Source of the DNA: Winogradskyella sp.
Lineage (GTDB): Bacteria; Bacteroidota; Bacteroidia; Flavobacteriales; Flavobacteriaceae
Direction of reading: 5' to 3'
Assembly (NCBI RefSeq): GCF_025210595.1
Contig: NZ_JAOARH010000020.1
Location: 1-46,108, forward strand
DNA length: 46,108 nt
Under the pieces are notes generated by a model that did not search any database, had not been told where the DNA came from, and saw nothing but the letters and a program-made list of their open reading frames with translations. Below are positions 8,508 to 17,051 of this stretch, one piece after another (position 1 is the first letter of the stretch; each line of letters starts with the position of its first letter). The position numbers and the translations under genes are program-made.

Positions 8508-9860
8508 TTATTTAATAACTGTTAAAAATGCACTACTTAAAGCTTTAATATTTTCTACTTGCATACATCGTGGGTCACCATACGCATCAGACATGATGCC
8601 TTCGAACGAATTTTTTAATAACCAATTAGAAAACTCATTAACAGCTATACCACTACTATTGTTTTCTATTAAAGTCGTCAATGAATTATTCTTAAAGTCT
8701 TTCCAGGTTATCTCTATACACCCTTGCATTTTATTAAAGAAAACAGGGGCAAAAGTAAAAGCTTTTTTTTCTTTTAATGCAGCTTCATAAGCTATAGTCC
8801 CTGAAACTGTAAAAACAGCTTCAACCTCATCTAACAATTTATGCGAATCTGACTTATTATCAATTAGATAGGTGTTACGTAAGCTTTTTACTGATTTATA
8901 AAAACTCACCCCTCTATCTCCAATAGCATTAGAGTGCTCTTTAACTAAAAGAATATAATTCTGAGGTAATATTCTCCAAATATTTGTAATCAATTCTAAT
9001 TGACTCTCATAGTATCGGCCAATAACATCAATTGAAGCTTCTGGTTGCTTATGTAACGTAAAAAGAACTGCTTTTTTATTTTCAGGTAAGTCTTTAATTA
9101 ATGTTTCGTCAACAAATCTTTTAAATAAAAATCGATTATAAACTTCTACAATTCTAATTTTAAATTGAGTAAGTGGTTTTGTATATAATGTTGGGTCGTT
9201 AACATCTTGATTCGTTCTTAAAACAAAGTTTTTTAATAGAGTTAAATTGTGTTTAAATGTACCTTTCTTTGCTATTAATTTATCATTTATTTCAAGATAT
9301 GAAGGTTTTTCAAGTTTAATCTGAGAATTTTCAATAGATGGTGAATTAAAAACTTCTTTAATATTTGATTGAAATTCATCAGTAAAAAATGTAAACCTCC
9401 CATTTGGCATTCTAATTGTGTGAGGGTTTAAAAACTGACAATCAAGCTCATTTACTGCTTTAGTTAATCTATGTATAATTAATTCGTGAGCCCATGTTAC
9501 TTCTCCAAAAACAAATTTTATATTATTAGTTTTAATAAAATGATGCACTAAACTCTGAAGTTTTAACAAATACTTAAACGTCCATGACTTAGGTTCTTCT
9601 CTTAAGACTCTATCCCCAAAAATAAGCTCGTTAATTTTTAAATCAATACTTAATTCATCAATACTTGACGCTAGCACTTCTTTTTTCCCAATATATAATA
9701 ATTGATTTTTTGAAAATTTTGTCTTTAAACTTTCATATTGTTTTCTATTTGGAATTATCCAATAGCTAATTATATTATGCTTTTTTAAGTTTTTAGCAAT
9801 TTCAACAAAAACATCTGTTTTGTAATAGTTTGCGATAAAACATACACTCTTCATATCCAT
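8508..9860 (-). CDS. Capsule polysaccharide synthesis-type transferase (KpsC/KpsS-like)
   Basis: A 450-residue soluble protein. The C-terminal part looks like the Capsule_synth fold of KpsS/KpsC and CDP-glycerol transferase relatives: LLVKEHSNAIGDRG (about 304-317) and VSGTIAYEAAL (352-362), the usual Lys-Glu-His and 'sGTaglEal' donor-site motifs. The N-terminal part has a Rossmann-like start, SVCFIANYYKTD. Proteins of this fold transfer CMP-activated acids such as Kdo, so it is a reasonable candidate for attaching the CMP-nonulosonic acid made by the pse genes; this is inference from fold and position. Two in-frame ATGs exist (9860 and 9854) and either may be used. Identity to a characterised enzyme is uncertain. 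Confidence 0.6.
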   Translation of the reverse strand: MDMKSVCFIANYYKTDVFVEIAKNLKKHNIISYWIIPNRKQYESLKTKFSKNQLLYIGKKEVLASSIDELSIDLKINELIFGDRVLREEPKSWTFKYLLKLQSLVHHFIKTNNIKFVFGEVTWAHELIIHRLTKAVNELDCQFLNPHTIRMPNGRFTFFTDEFQSNIKEVFNSPSIENSQIKLEKPSYLEINDKLIAKKGTFKHNLTLLKNFVLRTNQDVNDPTLYTKPLTQFKIRIVEVYNRFLFKRFVDETLIKDLPENKKAVLFTLHKQPEASIDVIGRYYESQLELITNIWRILPQNYILLVKEHSNAIGDRGVSFYKSVKSLRNTYLIDNKSDSHKLLDEVEAVFTVSGTIAYEAALKEKKAFTFAPVFFNKMQGCIEITWKDFKNNSLTTLIENNSSGIAVNEFSNWLLKNSFEGIMSDAYGDPRCMQVENIKALSSAFLTVIK

Positions 9861-9886
9861 TCCATGTTGGGTATATAATACTTACG

Positions 9887-11125
9887 TTATGCTATTTTAT
9901 AATTTCTCTTATAAAGAATAAAGATACTTACCAATAAAGACAAAAAAGTACTAACAAACATCGCTATTGATATTTTTTCTAAAAAATTCATGTCTAAAAC
10001 GATTAAAATAAAAAGAAATACAAAAGCGCTAAACAATGCTAAATATAACTTAATAATATTTTTATTTTCTCTACCATAATGCACTTCTAAATAAGCATAT
10101 ACACACGCTAAAAATGTTTGGCCTATTATTAAAATAGAAATATAAGATACTCTAAATAAATCATTATAATTATTTGCAAGATATATTTCTGTTACAAAAA
10201 TTACAAAACTTAAAGCAAGTGTTAAAAACGCTAAGTATTTATACAATAAATTCCGTCTTATAATCAATACATTTTTTTCCACATAAAGATCTTTTAAAAC
10301 AAAAGCCCATATAGATGAATGTGTTAAAAAAATGACCATAGAAAAACGTTGAACTAAAGATAGCAAGACGCCATCATCCAAAGACATTTTGGTTAAAACA
10401 TTTATTTTACCAAAATTTGTAATAAACATCATAATAAAAACTTGCATTATTGATGGCCAAGAAAATAATAATGCTTTTAAAAATATTTTCTTTATCTGCT
10501 CTTGATAAGATTTTGTATTATTTTTTAATAAAACATCTATAATACATTTAAAAAAATAGATAATAGAAAATAAAATCTGACCAATAAATATTAGCCATAA
10601 TGAAAACTCTAAACTTAAAAAGAAATATCCAAAAAGAAATGACAATGATATAATATTTGAAGCAAGTGTAATATATACAGCCTTTTCTGGCCTATTGGTA
10701 AGTCGATAATAAGATGCAAAAAAAACAGTAGCTAAAACAAACAGTAATCTAGAAACTATAAAAACTATAAATGACTCAAACTCAAAACTAAAATAATTTA
10801 AAGCAATTAAACCTAAACCGATAAAACAAACTATTATATATAGCCGTTGAAAAGATTTAACAAAAATATTTACAGTGAATTCCTTATCATCACTATTTCT
10901 ATACGCATAAAAGAAATATCCCGACAACCCTAAATCTATTAAAGGAATAACGACTGTTGTTATTGAATATATATATTCAATTGATATGTATATTTTTTGA
11001 TCTTTAAAAAGTTGAAAAACCAATAGAGGAAGCAAAAAAACAATAGCTTTATCTAGATAGCTTAAAGCCATGAACCTAAATAAGTCTTTATTGCTTATAA
11101 AAAGTTTTTTTGCTCTTTTCAACAT
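9887..11125 (-). CDS. wzx: Wzx-type polysaccharide flippase (MATE/MOP superfamily)
   Basis: A 412-residue polytopic membrane protein with about twelve predicted helices spread evenly along the chain and short loops, the usual layout of Wzx/RfbX lipid-linked repeat-unit exporters. The N-terminal region FMALSYLDKAIVFLLPLLVF matches the typical first helix with its conserved polar and proline positions. It would move undecaprenyl-diphosphate-linked repeat units across the inner membrane for the Wzy-type polymerase. It lies between pseI and the capsule-type transferase, with 26 bp to the latter and 19 bp to pseI, so it is probably in the same transcript. The gene symbol is given by role; no residue-level signature proves it. 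Confidence 0.82.
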   Translation of the reverse strand: MLKRAKKLFISNKDLFRFMALSYLDKAIVFLLPLLVFQLFKDQKIYISIEYIYSITTVVIPLIDLGLSGYFFYAYRNSDDKEFTVNIFVKSFQRLYIIVCFIGLGLIALNYFSFEFESFIVFIVSRLLFVLATVFFASYYRLTNRPEKAVYITLASNIISLSFLFGYFFLSLEFSLWLIFIGQILFSIIYFFKCIIDVLLKNNTKSYQEQIKKIFLKALLFSWPSIMQVFIMMFITNFGKINVLTKMSLDDGVLLSLVQRFSMVIFLTHSSIWAFVLKDLYVEKNVLIIRRNLLYKYLAFLTLALSFVIFVTEIYLANNYNDLFRVSYISILIIGQTFLACVYAYLEVHYGRENKNIIKLYLALFSAFVFLFILIVLDMNFLEKISIAMFVSTFLSLLVSIFILYKRNYKIA

Positions 11126-11144
11126 AAATTAATACTGAAAAACA

Positions 11145-12203
11145 TTAAAATTCTACATCGAAATTTTCGATAAATTGCAAATTTAAAGGAGTCCCCTTAA
11201 CTATATTATTAGAAAATGATTTTCCAAGTATTTGATTATAATACTTAGGGTGCAACCCATAACCAGGACGTATTGATCTCACATTCTCGGAAGTAATAAT
11301 TTCTCCGGCTTTAACATCTTTAACCACAAATAATGATCTTGCAAATTTTCTGTTCTTTTTTACTTTTTCAGAAACTTCGTAAGACACTTTTCCTAATAAC
11401 TTTTCAGCATCTCTTACTTGATCTACCATTTCTTTAAATTCATTAACATCAAGAGAAAAATCAGCATCAGGACCGCCAATATTTTTATCTAATATAAAAT
11501 GTTTCTCTATAACTTTTGCACCAAGAGTAACAGCTATAGTTGGAGCCAAACTACCATAAGTATGATCACTAAATCCAACTTCTACATCAAAACGTGTTTT
11601 TAGGTCTGGTATTGTATTAAGATTAGCCAACTCTAATGGGGCTGGATAACTTGATGTGCATTTTAACAATATAATATCATTATTCCCTACTTTTCTACAT
11701 GTTTCTACCGCCAATTGAATATCTTCTTCCGTAGCAATACCTGTAGACATTATTATTGGCTTCCCCTTTGAAGCTGCATATTCAATTAATGGAATATCTT
11801 GTATCTCAAAAGAAGCTATTTTATAAGCAGGCATATCATATTTCTCAAGAAAATCTACAGCTGTTAAATCAAATGGTGATGAGAAACAAATTAAACCTTC
11901 TTTCTCTGCTGCTTCAAATAACTGATCGTGCCATTCCCAAGGAGTATATGCTTCACCATATAATTCATGTAAAGTTTTACCATCCCATAAAGTACCTTCA
12001 TTAATTTGAAAATACTTGTTATCTACATCTATTGTCATAGTGTCGGGAGTATACGTTTGAAGCTTTATTGCATCTGCTCCACATCTTTTTGCTGCTTTTA
12101 TTGTTTCTATGGCAACATCCAAATTTCCATTATGATTTGCTGATAATTCTGCGATAATAAAAGATGGATAATCTTTTCCTATATTTTTATTTCCTATTTT
12201 CAT
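11145..12203 (-). CDS. pseI: Pseudaminic acid synthase
   Basis: Condenses a 2,4-diamido-2,4,6-trideoxy-L-altrose with phosphoenolpyruvate to give a pseudaminic acid. The 352 residues divide into a NeuB-type TIM barrel (about 1-275) and a C-terminal SAF/antifreeze-like domain (about 290-345, with KDVKAGEIITSENVRSIRPG). Seen: SANHNGN at 21-27, LKCTSSYPAP, GFSDHTYG and IEKHFILDK; the His of SDHT and of EKHF match the Mn-binding His residues of NeuB. PseI rather than sialic acid synthase is chosen because pseB, pseC, pseF and pseG lie directly upstream and no NeuC/NeuA equivalents are present. There are 3 bp between it and the PIG-L gene, so it is in the same operon. Confidence 0.92.
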   Translation of the reverse strand: MKIGNKNIGKDYPSFIIAELSANHNGNLDVAIETIKAAKRCGADAIKLQTYTPDTMTIDVDNKYFQINEGTLWDGKTLHELYGEAYTPWEWHDQLFEAAEKEGLICFSSPFDLTAVDFLEKYDMPAYKIASFEIQDIPLIEYAASKGKPIIMSTGIATEEDIQLAVETCRKVGNNDIILLKCTSSYPAPLELANLNTIPDLKTRFDVEVGFSDHTYGSLAPTIAVTLGAKVIEKHFILDKNIGGPDADFSLDVNEFKEMVDQVRDAEKLLGKVSYEVSEKVKKNRKFARSLFVVKDVKAGEIITSENVRSIRPGYGLHPKYYNQILGKSFSNNIVKGTPLNLQFIENFDVEF

Positions 12204-12206
12204 TTC

Positions 12207-12917
12207 TTAAGCTATTATTCTAACAATATTAAATGCTTCCGCATATGGCTTTCCTACCATTACACCTCTTTGTTTTGCTAATATAGTTAAGGCTTCTGGT
12301 GATCTTGGATGCGGATAGTTTCTTTTTTCAAATTCATAACTTTCCATCCCTTTTATTTTCGCATCAATGTCCTTTTGAGATACTTCTATAAACATATTTG
12401 GAATAAAGTGTCTTGGATCTGTACTGGCACGCCATTCAGTTCCTGAAGGAGTTTCAAAGGTTATGATAGTCGACACTTTTTCATGCTCCATTGGTCTAGT
12501 AGCAGTTATTACAGCTTCAAACGTGCGTTGATGATCTATATTTACATCTCCTCCGTGATGTGTAAATATAACTTCGGGTTGAAACTGTGTTTTTTCTGCT
12601 TCTATAACTTTTATAATATCTAATAGGTTAACCGCATCAAATCTATTATCTGGAAAATCATAAACTCCCACAGATTCATATCCTATTGCTAATCTTGCAC
12701 TTTCAATATTTTTTTTGTGCTCCTCCAGTTGTTCTTTCCATAATTCTGGATCTCTTTTATCTGATCTAGATGTTATTCCTTCTCCAAGTATAATGGTTCT
12801 AACAATAGCATTATGTTCATGTATTAATTTATGCATAGTAGCACCTAAGCCTAATAATTCATCATCTGGGTGCGCTACGACTACAAGTATTCTTTTATTT
12901 TTTAGTAATTCTAACAT
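12207..12917 (-). CDS. PIG-L family N-deacetylase in the pseudaminic acid module
   Basis: A 236-residue LmbE/PIG-L protein, a zinc-dependent family that removes acetyl groups from N-acetylated sugars. The zinc and catalytic motif HPDDE is at 16-20 and the second motif, HHGG(D)VNIDHQ, at 120-130, so the active site looks intact. The frame could open at TTG 12923, but ATG at 12917 (two codons later) is preferred. It overlaps the end of the formyltransferase gene upstream by 23 bp and is followed by pseI after 3 bp. In this setting it may remove an N-acetyl from the altrose intermediate or from the nonulosonic acid so that a formyl group can replace it; this is inference. BshB/MshB-type thiol synthesis is less likely here. 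Confidence 0.85.
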   Translation of the reverse strand: MLELLKNKRILVVVAHPDDELLGLGATMHKLIHEHNAIVRTIILGEGITSRSDKRDPELWKEQLEEHKKNIESARLAIGYESVGVYDFPDNRFDAVNLLDIIKVIEAEKTQFQPEVIFTHHGGDVNIDHQRTFEAVITATRPMEHEKVSTIITFETPSGTEWRASTDPRHFIPNMFIEVSQKDIDAKIKGMESYEFEKRNYPHPRSPEALTILAKQRGVMVGKPYAEAFNIVRIIA

Positions 12918-13581
12918 CTGCAATTATAGATTGATTAGCTTTTAGAGAAGCTCTTGTAAATTCAATTTTAAAATGATTTGTTTCTAAATATGCATGAGGA
13001 TATCCTTCAGCATCCAGCATTCTAATATGATCAAATAAAGACTCTAAGTCTATTATTTGATCTGTAGCAATATTACTCATTTCAGGAGTTCTTCTTACAA
13101 ATAAGGTAGATTCTCCTTCTTGAGGAACAGGTTGCATTCCTTTTTCTATTATTTCAGTAATAGCAATCGCCACTACTTTATTGGCTCTTAAAAAAACTTC
13201 TTCAGCAGTTCCATTCAAGTTAAGGTCTTTCTTTAAATAAATATCTCCTGCATCTATCTCCTCTGTTACTTTAATAGCACTTATTTTTGTAGTTTCAATA
13301 TCTCTTGCTATCAAATTTTGAAGTGGACTACCTCCTCTACCAAAAGGCAAATCAGTCATATGAAATACTATACACTCAAAGTTTGAATAAATTTGTTCTG
13401 GTATATAATATGACCAATGTGGAATAAAAATATACTGAGGGTTTATTTCTTTTACCAACTCATAATTAAAATCATTCTTATCGTTAATAAAAGACCAAGT
13501 ATCATTAGGGAAAAGGCTCTTCATCATATTAGGTAATGAAGCATTCCAACTTTTATGTGATAATATCAGATAATTATTCAT
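12895..13581 (-). CDS. Formyltransferase-like protein 1 (sugar N-formyltransferase candidate)
   Basis: A 228-residue protein with the Formyl_trans_N fold of methionyl-tRNA and sugar N-formyltransferases, which use N10-formyl-tetrahydrofolate. Seen: a Rossmann-like N-terminus, IFIPHWSYYIP at 51-61, then FHMTDLPFGRGGSP at 73-86 with the catalytic His at 74, and EEIDAGDI with the catalytic Asp at 110. The Asn two residues before His in the classic Asn-His-Asp triad appears as Val here. It lacks the tRNA-binding C-terminal domain of Fmt, which fits a small-molecule substrate. It overlaps the second formyltransferase gene by 8 bp. Its likely target is an amino group of a pseudaminic-acid precursor. 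Confidence 0.82.
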   Translation of the reverse strand: MNNYLILSHKSWNASLPNMMKSLFPNDTWSFINDKNDFNYELVKEINPQYIFIPHWSYYIPEQIYSNFECIVFHMTDLPFGRGGSPLQNLIARDIETTKISAIKVTEEIDAGDIYLKKDLNLNGTAEEVFLRANKVVAIAITEIIEKGMQPVPQEGESTLFVRRTPEMSNIATDQIIDLESLFDHIRMLDAEGYPHAYLETNHFKIEFTRASLKANQSIIADVRITKK

Positions 13582-14209
13582 CTTCCTTATATATTTTTAA
13601 AAAGTACTTTTGCCCATTATAATTAAAAAATGCAGGATACCTTTCGTTATCGCATATTCTAAGCAAATTAAACTGATCTTTAATTGTTTGATTTATATCT
13701 AACTCACTATCCTTATTAGTTCTTCTAGGGTAGAAACTCTCTTCCCCTTCTTGTTCTTTACCTTCAACAGGAAAGTTTCTTAAAAACTCTAAGATTAATT
13801 CTTGTGTTTTTATACCTTGTTGGTGTTTAATTTCAGTTAACAATTCATGACCTTCCAATTCCATGTACTGCTTTCCATAAATTCTTCCCGAATCTACTTT
13901 TTCTGCAGCCTCAAATAGTGTTACAGGAATTCTTGACACTCCTTCTAACACTTGCCAACTTACAGGTGACCAACCTTTTCCTTTTGGAAGATCACTTTCA
14001 TGAACAACCAAATTATAATTGTTATAAGATAAATGTTTAAATATTTTTTCACAAGAAAGCAAGCACAAAACATCACCTCTCTTTACATCTTTATGCTCAT
14101 TAATAAACACAACGTCATATCCAAATTCTTTTTCAATCTGTTGCTTTAGTTCTTCTGCATATGGAATAATCCATGATGTAGGATTATCTACAAGTATTTG
14201 AATTAACAT
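13574..14209 (-). CDS. Formyltransferase-like protein 2 (sugar N-formyltransferase candidate)
   Basis: A 211-residue relative of its downstream neighbour. Seen: VVHESDLPKGKGWSP at 68-82 with the likely catalytic His at 70, and EKVDSGRI with Asp at 106. The Asn of the Asn-His-Asp triad is again Val. Both copies end in a shared pattern: E(G)ES/xF(Y/V)xRRTxxxS near 157-165, then a block with R(I/M)xDxExYP, so they are paralogues rather than unrelated enzymes, though diverged. It overlaps pseG by 7 bp and the first formyltransferase by 8 bp. The position directly after pseG, where pseH is often found, suggests that formylation of the 4-amino group takes the place of acetylation. That is inference. 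Confidence 0.82.
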   Translation of the reverse strand: MLIQILVDNPTSWIIPYAEELKQQIEKEFGYDVVFINEHKDVKRGDVLCLLSCEKIFKHLSYNNYNLVVHESDLPKGKGWSPVSWQVLEGVSRIPVTLFEAAEKVDSGRIYGKQYMELEGHELLTEIKHQQGIKTQELILEFLRNFPVEGKEQEGEESFYPRRTNKDSELDINQTIKDQFNLLRICDNERYPAFFNYNGQKYFLKIYKEDE

Positions 14210-15219
14210 ATGGCTTGTTGTATTAGTTCTAAAAAGTGCGTTTTTTGCTTTCCGTCAAATAGTTTTTGTTGTTGGTTTATTTTTAGGTGGTAATTATTCT
14301 TGTCATCATTCAATATCATATCAACCTGGCTTTTAAAATCATCTGGTGTATATTCATTAAAATCTTCCGCTGCATATATCAACTCGTTTTCTACAAACCC
14401 TTTGTATATATTATATTGATTATCGATATAATATCCTCCTAATACAACCATTTTTACAGCGCATATTTCATAACTTATCGTACTAGTTGGCACTATTGCT
14501 AATTGGCAATTCTTCATTAACTTAATCATGTCCTGTTCTGATAAGCTCTTATGAATTGTTATTTTATCTTTATTGTCTTTTTCTAGATCAAAAATTTCTT
14601 TGTGCTTATAGGCGCTTCCAACAACTACAGATATTTTATCTATGGTTTTCAATTTCAACAAACCTTTAACACATTTCTCTGTAAGATTATAGAAATCAGC
14701 TCCTCCAAAACACACAAAAATATTCTTAATACTATTAATTTCTCTTTTTTGAGATGCTTCTTGCAAAAAGGAAGGTCTTAAAACTGCATATTTAGCACCA
14801 AGCGCATAAATAGTATCCTTTGAACCTTCAAAATCACTAGGGGTTAATGTTAATGAGTGATTTACAACAATATCAGCATACATCTTTTCTTTTGCTAAAT
14901 CATCGATATACATTAGCTTATACCCCATGTTTTTTAATGCTAATTGATAATTACTATTAAAATGATATCCATCAGCTATAATGAAATACTCATTAGAAGT
15001 GAAATTCTCCTCAAGCCAAATTGGCTCCTCATTTATTTCTATGGATTCTGGAATAACTTGTAAGTTGTACTCTTTAGGAATAACATCAAGTGTAGAATTG
15101 CTTCTTGTGATAAAAATATAATCATAATTGTCTTTATATATTTCAACCAAAGCAAATAATCTAAACATATGGCCTAAGCCTGTTTCTGAATTACCATCTG
15201 CTCTAAAAATTAGTTTCAT
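14203..15219 (-). CDS. pseG: PseG, UDP-sugar hydrolase of pseudaminic acid synthesis
   Basis: Releases UDP from the UDP-2,4-diamido-2,4,6-trideoxy-beta-L-altrose intermediate to give the free sugar used by PseI. It is a GT-B-like protein of 338 residues. The N-terminal FRADGNSETGLGHMFR (5-20) contains the GxGH motif with the catalytic His at 17, and the C-terminal AIVPTSTISYEICAVK stretch matches the nucleotide-binding motif of PseG. A TTG at 15225 opens the frame two codons earlier, but ATG at 15219 fits the family start. It overlaps pseF by 17 bp. Whether its natural substrate is diacetamido or formamido cannot be told from sequence. Confidence 0.93.
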   Translation of the reverse strand: MKLIFRADGNSETGLGHMFRLFALVEIYKDNYDYIFITRSNSTLDVIPKEYNLQVIPESIEINEEPIWLEENFTSNEYFIIADGYHFNSNYQLALKNMGYKLMYIDDLAKEKMYADIVVNHSLTLTPSDFEGSKDTIYALGAKYAVLRPSFLQEASQKREINSIKNIFVCFGGADFYNLTEKCVKGLLKLKTIDKISVVVGSAYKHKEIFDLEKDNKDKITIHKSLSEQDMIKLMKNCQLAIVPTSTISYEICAVKMVVLGGYYIDNQYNIYKGFVENELIYAAEDFNEYTPDDFKSQVDMILNDDKNNYHLKINQQQKLFDGKQKTHFLELIQQAIC

Positions 15220-15907
15220 TATCAACTAACAATTTATATTTTAACTCAGCAAGTTTCCAATCCATAAGCGTATCTATATCTTGCCCTTTAAGTTCATCAA
15301 TTTCAATAACTCCAGTATTATCGGTCCATAATACTTGTTTTTTTATAATAGTTTCTGGTTTAAAAAAATAAAACTGACCTGCATCATGAAATGCTTTTTC
15401 TAAATCTTGAGATCTTGAAGATTGATGTTCTGGATAGAACATTGTCATTTTTCCAAAAGAATTTTTTCTTACCGCTCTTTGTATTGGAAAAGAAAAAGGT
15501 AACACAGGAAATACACAATCGAAATTATTATTGTCTAATAAATTGCTCGCTTGATTTAATATTTCTGATGTAACAAAAGGAGCCGTAGGATAAATACAAC
15601 ATGCTCTTTTAATAATTTTTCCTTCTCTCTTATAAAACTCTATAATTTCTTTGATAACATCAAAAGTTGTAGCAAAATCATCTGAGTTTTTTTTACTTCT
15701 CAAAAATGGTACTTTCGCGCCATATTGTTTAGCTACTTCAGCAATCTCATCATCATCTGTAGAGACCATTACCTCATTAAACAAATTACTATTTAAAGCT
15801 GTCTCTATTGAATATGCTATTATTGGTTTTCCTAAAAAAGATTTTATGTTTTTTCTAGGAATTCTTTTACTTCCACCTCGTGCAGGTATGACAGCTAAAT
15901 TAGTCAT
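15203..15907 (-). CDS. pseF: Pseudaminic acid cytidylyltransferase
   Basis: Activates pseudaminic acid with CTP to CMP-Pse, the donor for the final glycosyltransferase. The 234 residues show the CMP-sugar synthetase signature IPARGGSKRIPRKNIKSFLG (7-26, nucleotide and phosphate binding), followed by STDDDEIAEVAKQYGA (49-64) and the DDFATT stretch near 81. Length fits PseF/NeuA single-domain enzymes. The ATG lies 8 bp inside pseC, and the 3' end overlaps pseG. NeuA or LegF are the alternatives; the surrounding pseB-C-G-I genes favour PseF. Confidence 0.92.
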   Translation of the reverse strand: MTNLAVIPARGGSKRIPRKNIKSFLGKPIIAYSIETALNSNLFNEVMVSTDDDEIAEVAKQYGAKVPFLRSKKNSDDFATTFDVIKEIIEFYKREGKIIKRACCIYPTAPFVTSEILNQASNLLDNNNFDCVFPVLPFSFPIQRAVRKNSFGKMTMFYPEHQSSRSQDLEKAFHDAGQFYFFKPETIIKKQVLWTDNTGVIEIDELKGQDIDTLMDWKLAELKYKLLVDNETNF

Positions 15908-17051
15908 TTAAAAATTTAAATATTCTTTCTATGACAAACTCTTGTTCATCATCGGTTAAAGTTGGATACATTGGTAAACTAATACACTTAGAATAATAAA
16001 CCTCAGAATTACTTAAATCAGCATTGCCATAACCTATGGTCTTGTAATAAGGTAAGGTGTGAACTGGTATATAGTGTATTTGAGCAAATACACCTGCTTG
16101 TCTTAAATAATCATAAAGCCCTTTACGGTTTTCAACCTCAATAACAAATAGATGGTGTGCATTATAAACTCCTTGTGGTAAACTTTGAAACTTAATTTTA
16201 CCATCAAATGCTTGCTTATAGTTTTGAGCTATTTCATTTCTACGCTTAACACCAGCATCGTTTTTCTCTAATTGAGTTATTCCTAAAGCCGATTGGATAT
16301 CTGTAAGCCTATAGTTAAAACCTAACTCTTGCATTTCGTAATACCAACCTCCATGATTTTCACTCATATTTTCTTTTGTGATGCCATGAGTCCTAAGCTT
16401 AGATAATTTGTTATACAATACCTCATCATTGGTTGTAACCATACCGCCTTCACCACAGGCTATATGTTTAACTGGGTGAAATGAAAAAATACCAATATTG
16501 GCATACATGCCATTTCCACATAATTGCTTATCTCCTTTTGAATCCGTAAAATATCCACCTGGTGCATGGCAAGCGTCTTCTATAATCCACAAATTATACT
16601 CATCTGCAAGGCTTCTAAATGCTTCTAGGTTTACTGGTAAACCAGCAAAATCTACAGGAATAATTCCTTTAAAAAAACCTTTAGGCTTACTTTCTATAAG
16701 TTGTTTAGTACTTTCTAAAGAAAGCGTATAAGTATCTGGATCTATATCTGCAAACCATACTTCACCACCACAGTATCTTACACAATTTGCAGATGCTGCA
16801 AAAGTTATTGGTGTGGTTATTACTCTTTCGCCTGGTTTTAGCCCTAAAGCCATAACAGCAATATGCAATCCTGCTGTAGCATTAGATACAGCTACGGCAT
16901 ACTTACTACCAACATAACTTGCAAATTTTTCTTCAAACTCTTTAACTTTTGGTCCTTGTGTTAAAAAATCTGCTTTTAGTGTCTCTATTACAGTTTCTAT
17001 ATCTTTTTGGTCAATATATTGACGTCCGTATGGAATAATAGAATTTTTCAT
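15900..17051 (-). CDS. pseC: PseC, UDP-4-amino-4,6-dideoxy-N-acetyl-beta-L-altrosamine transaminase
   Basis: PLP-dependent DegT/DnrJ/EryC1 aminotransferase of 383 residues that installs the 4-amino group on the keto-sugar made by PseB. Seen: SNATAGLHIA at 56-65, the PLP-ring-stacking region IIEDACHAPGG at 156-166, and IFSFHPVKHIACGEGG with the PLP Lys at 195. The N-terminus (YGRQYIDQKDI) and full length match PseC. The amine it makes is normally acetylated by PseH; no GNAT acetyltransferase is encoded in this window. The start ATG overlaps the stop of pseB by 1 bp. In-frame and intact. Confidence 0.93.
   Translation of the reverse strand: MKNSIIPYGRQYIDQKDIETVIETLKADFLTQGPKVKEFEEKFASYVGSKYAVAVSNATAGLHIAVMALGLKPGERVITTPITFAASANCVRYCGGEVWFADIDPDTYTLSLESTKQLIESKPKGFFKGIIPVDFAGLPVNLEAFRSLADEYNLWIIEDACHAPGGYFTDSKGDKQLCGNGMYANIGIFSFHPVKHIACGEGGMVTTNDEVLYNKLSKLRTHGITKENMSENHGGWYYEMQELGFNYRLTDIQSALGITQLEKNDAGVKRRNEIAQNYKQAFDGKIKFQSLPQGVYNAHHLFVIEVENRKGLYDYLRQAGVFAQIHYIPVHTLPYYKTIGYGNADLSNSEVYYSKCISLPMYPTLTDDEQEFVIERIFKFLND

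Noticed and set aside
11145-12203. pseI read as sialic (NeuB) or legionaminic acid synthase
   Set aside because: pseB, pseC, pseF and pseG directly upstream, and no NeuC/LegG-type epimerase, favour pseudaminic acid.
12207-12917. PIG-L gene read as bacillithiol/mycothiol deacetylase (BshB/MshB)
   Set aside because: No BshA or BshC is near it, and it is locked between formyltransferase and pseI genes.
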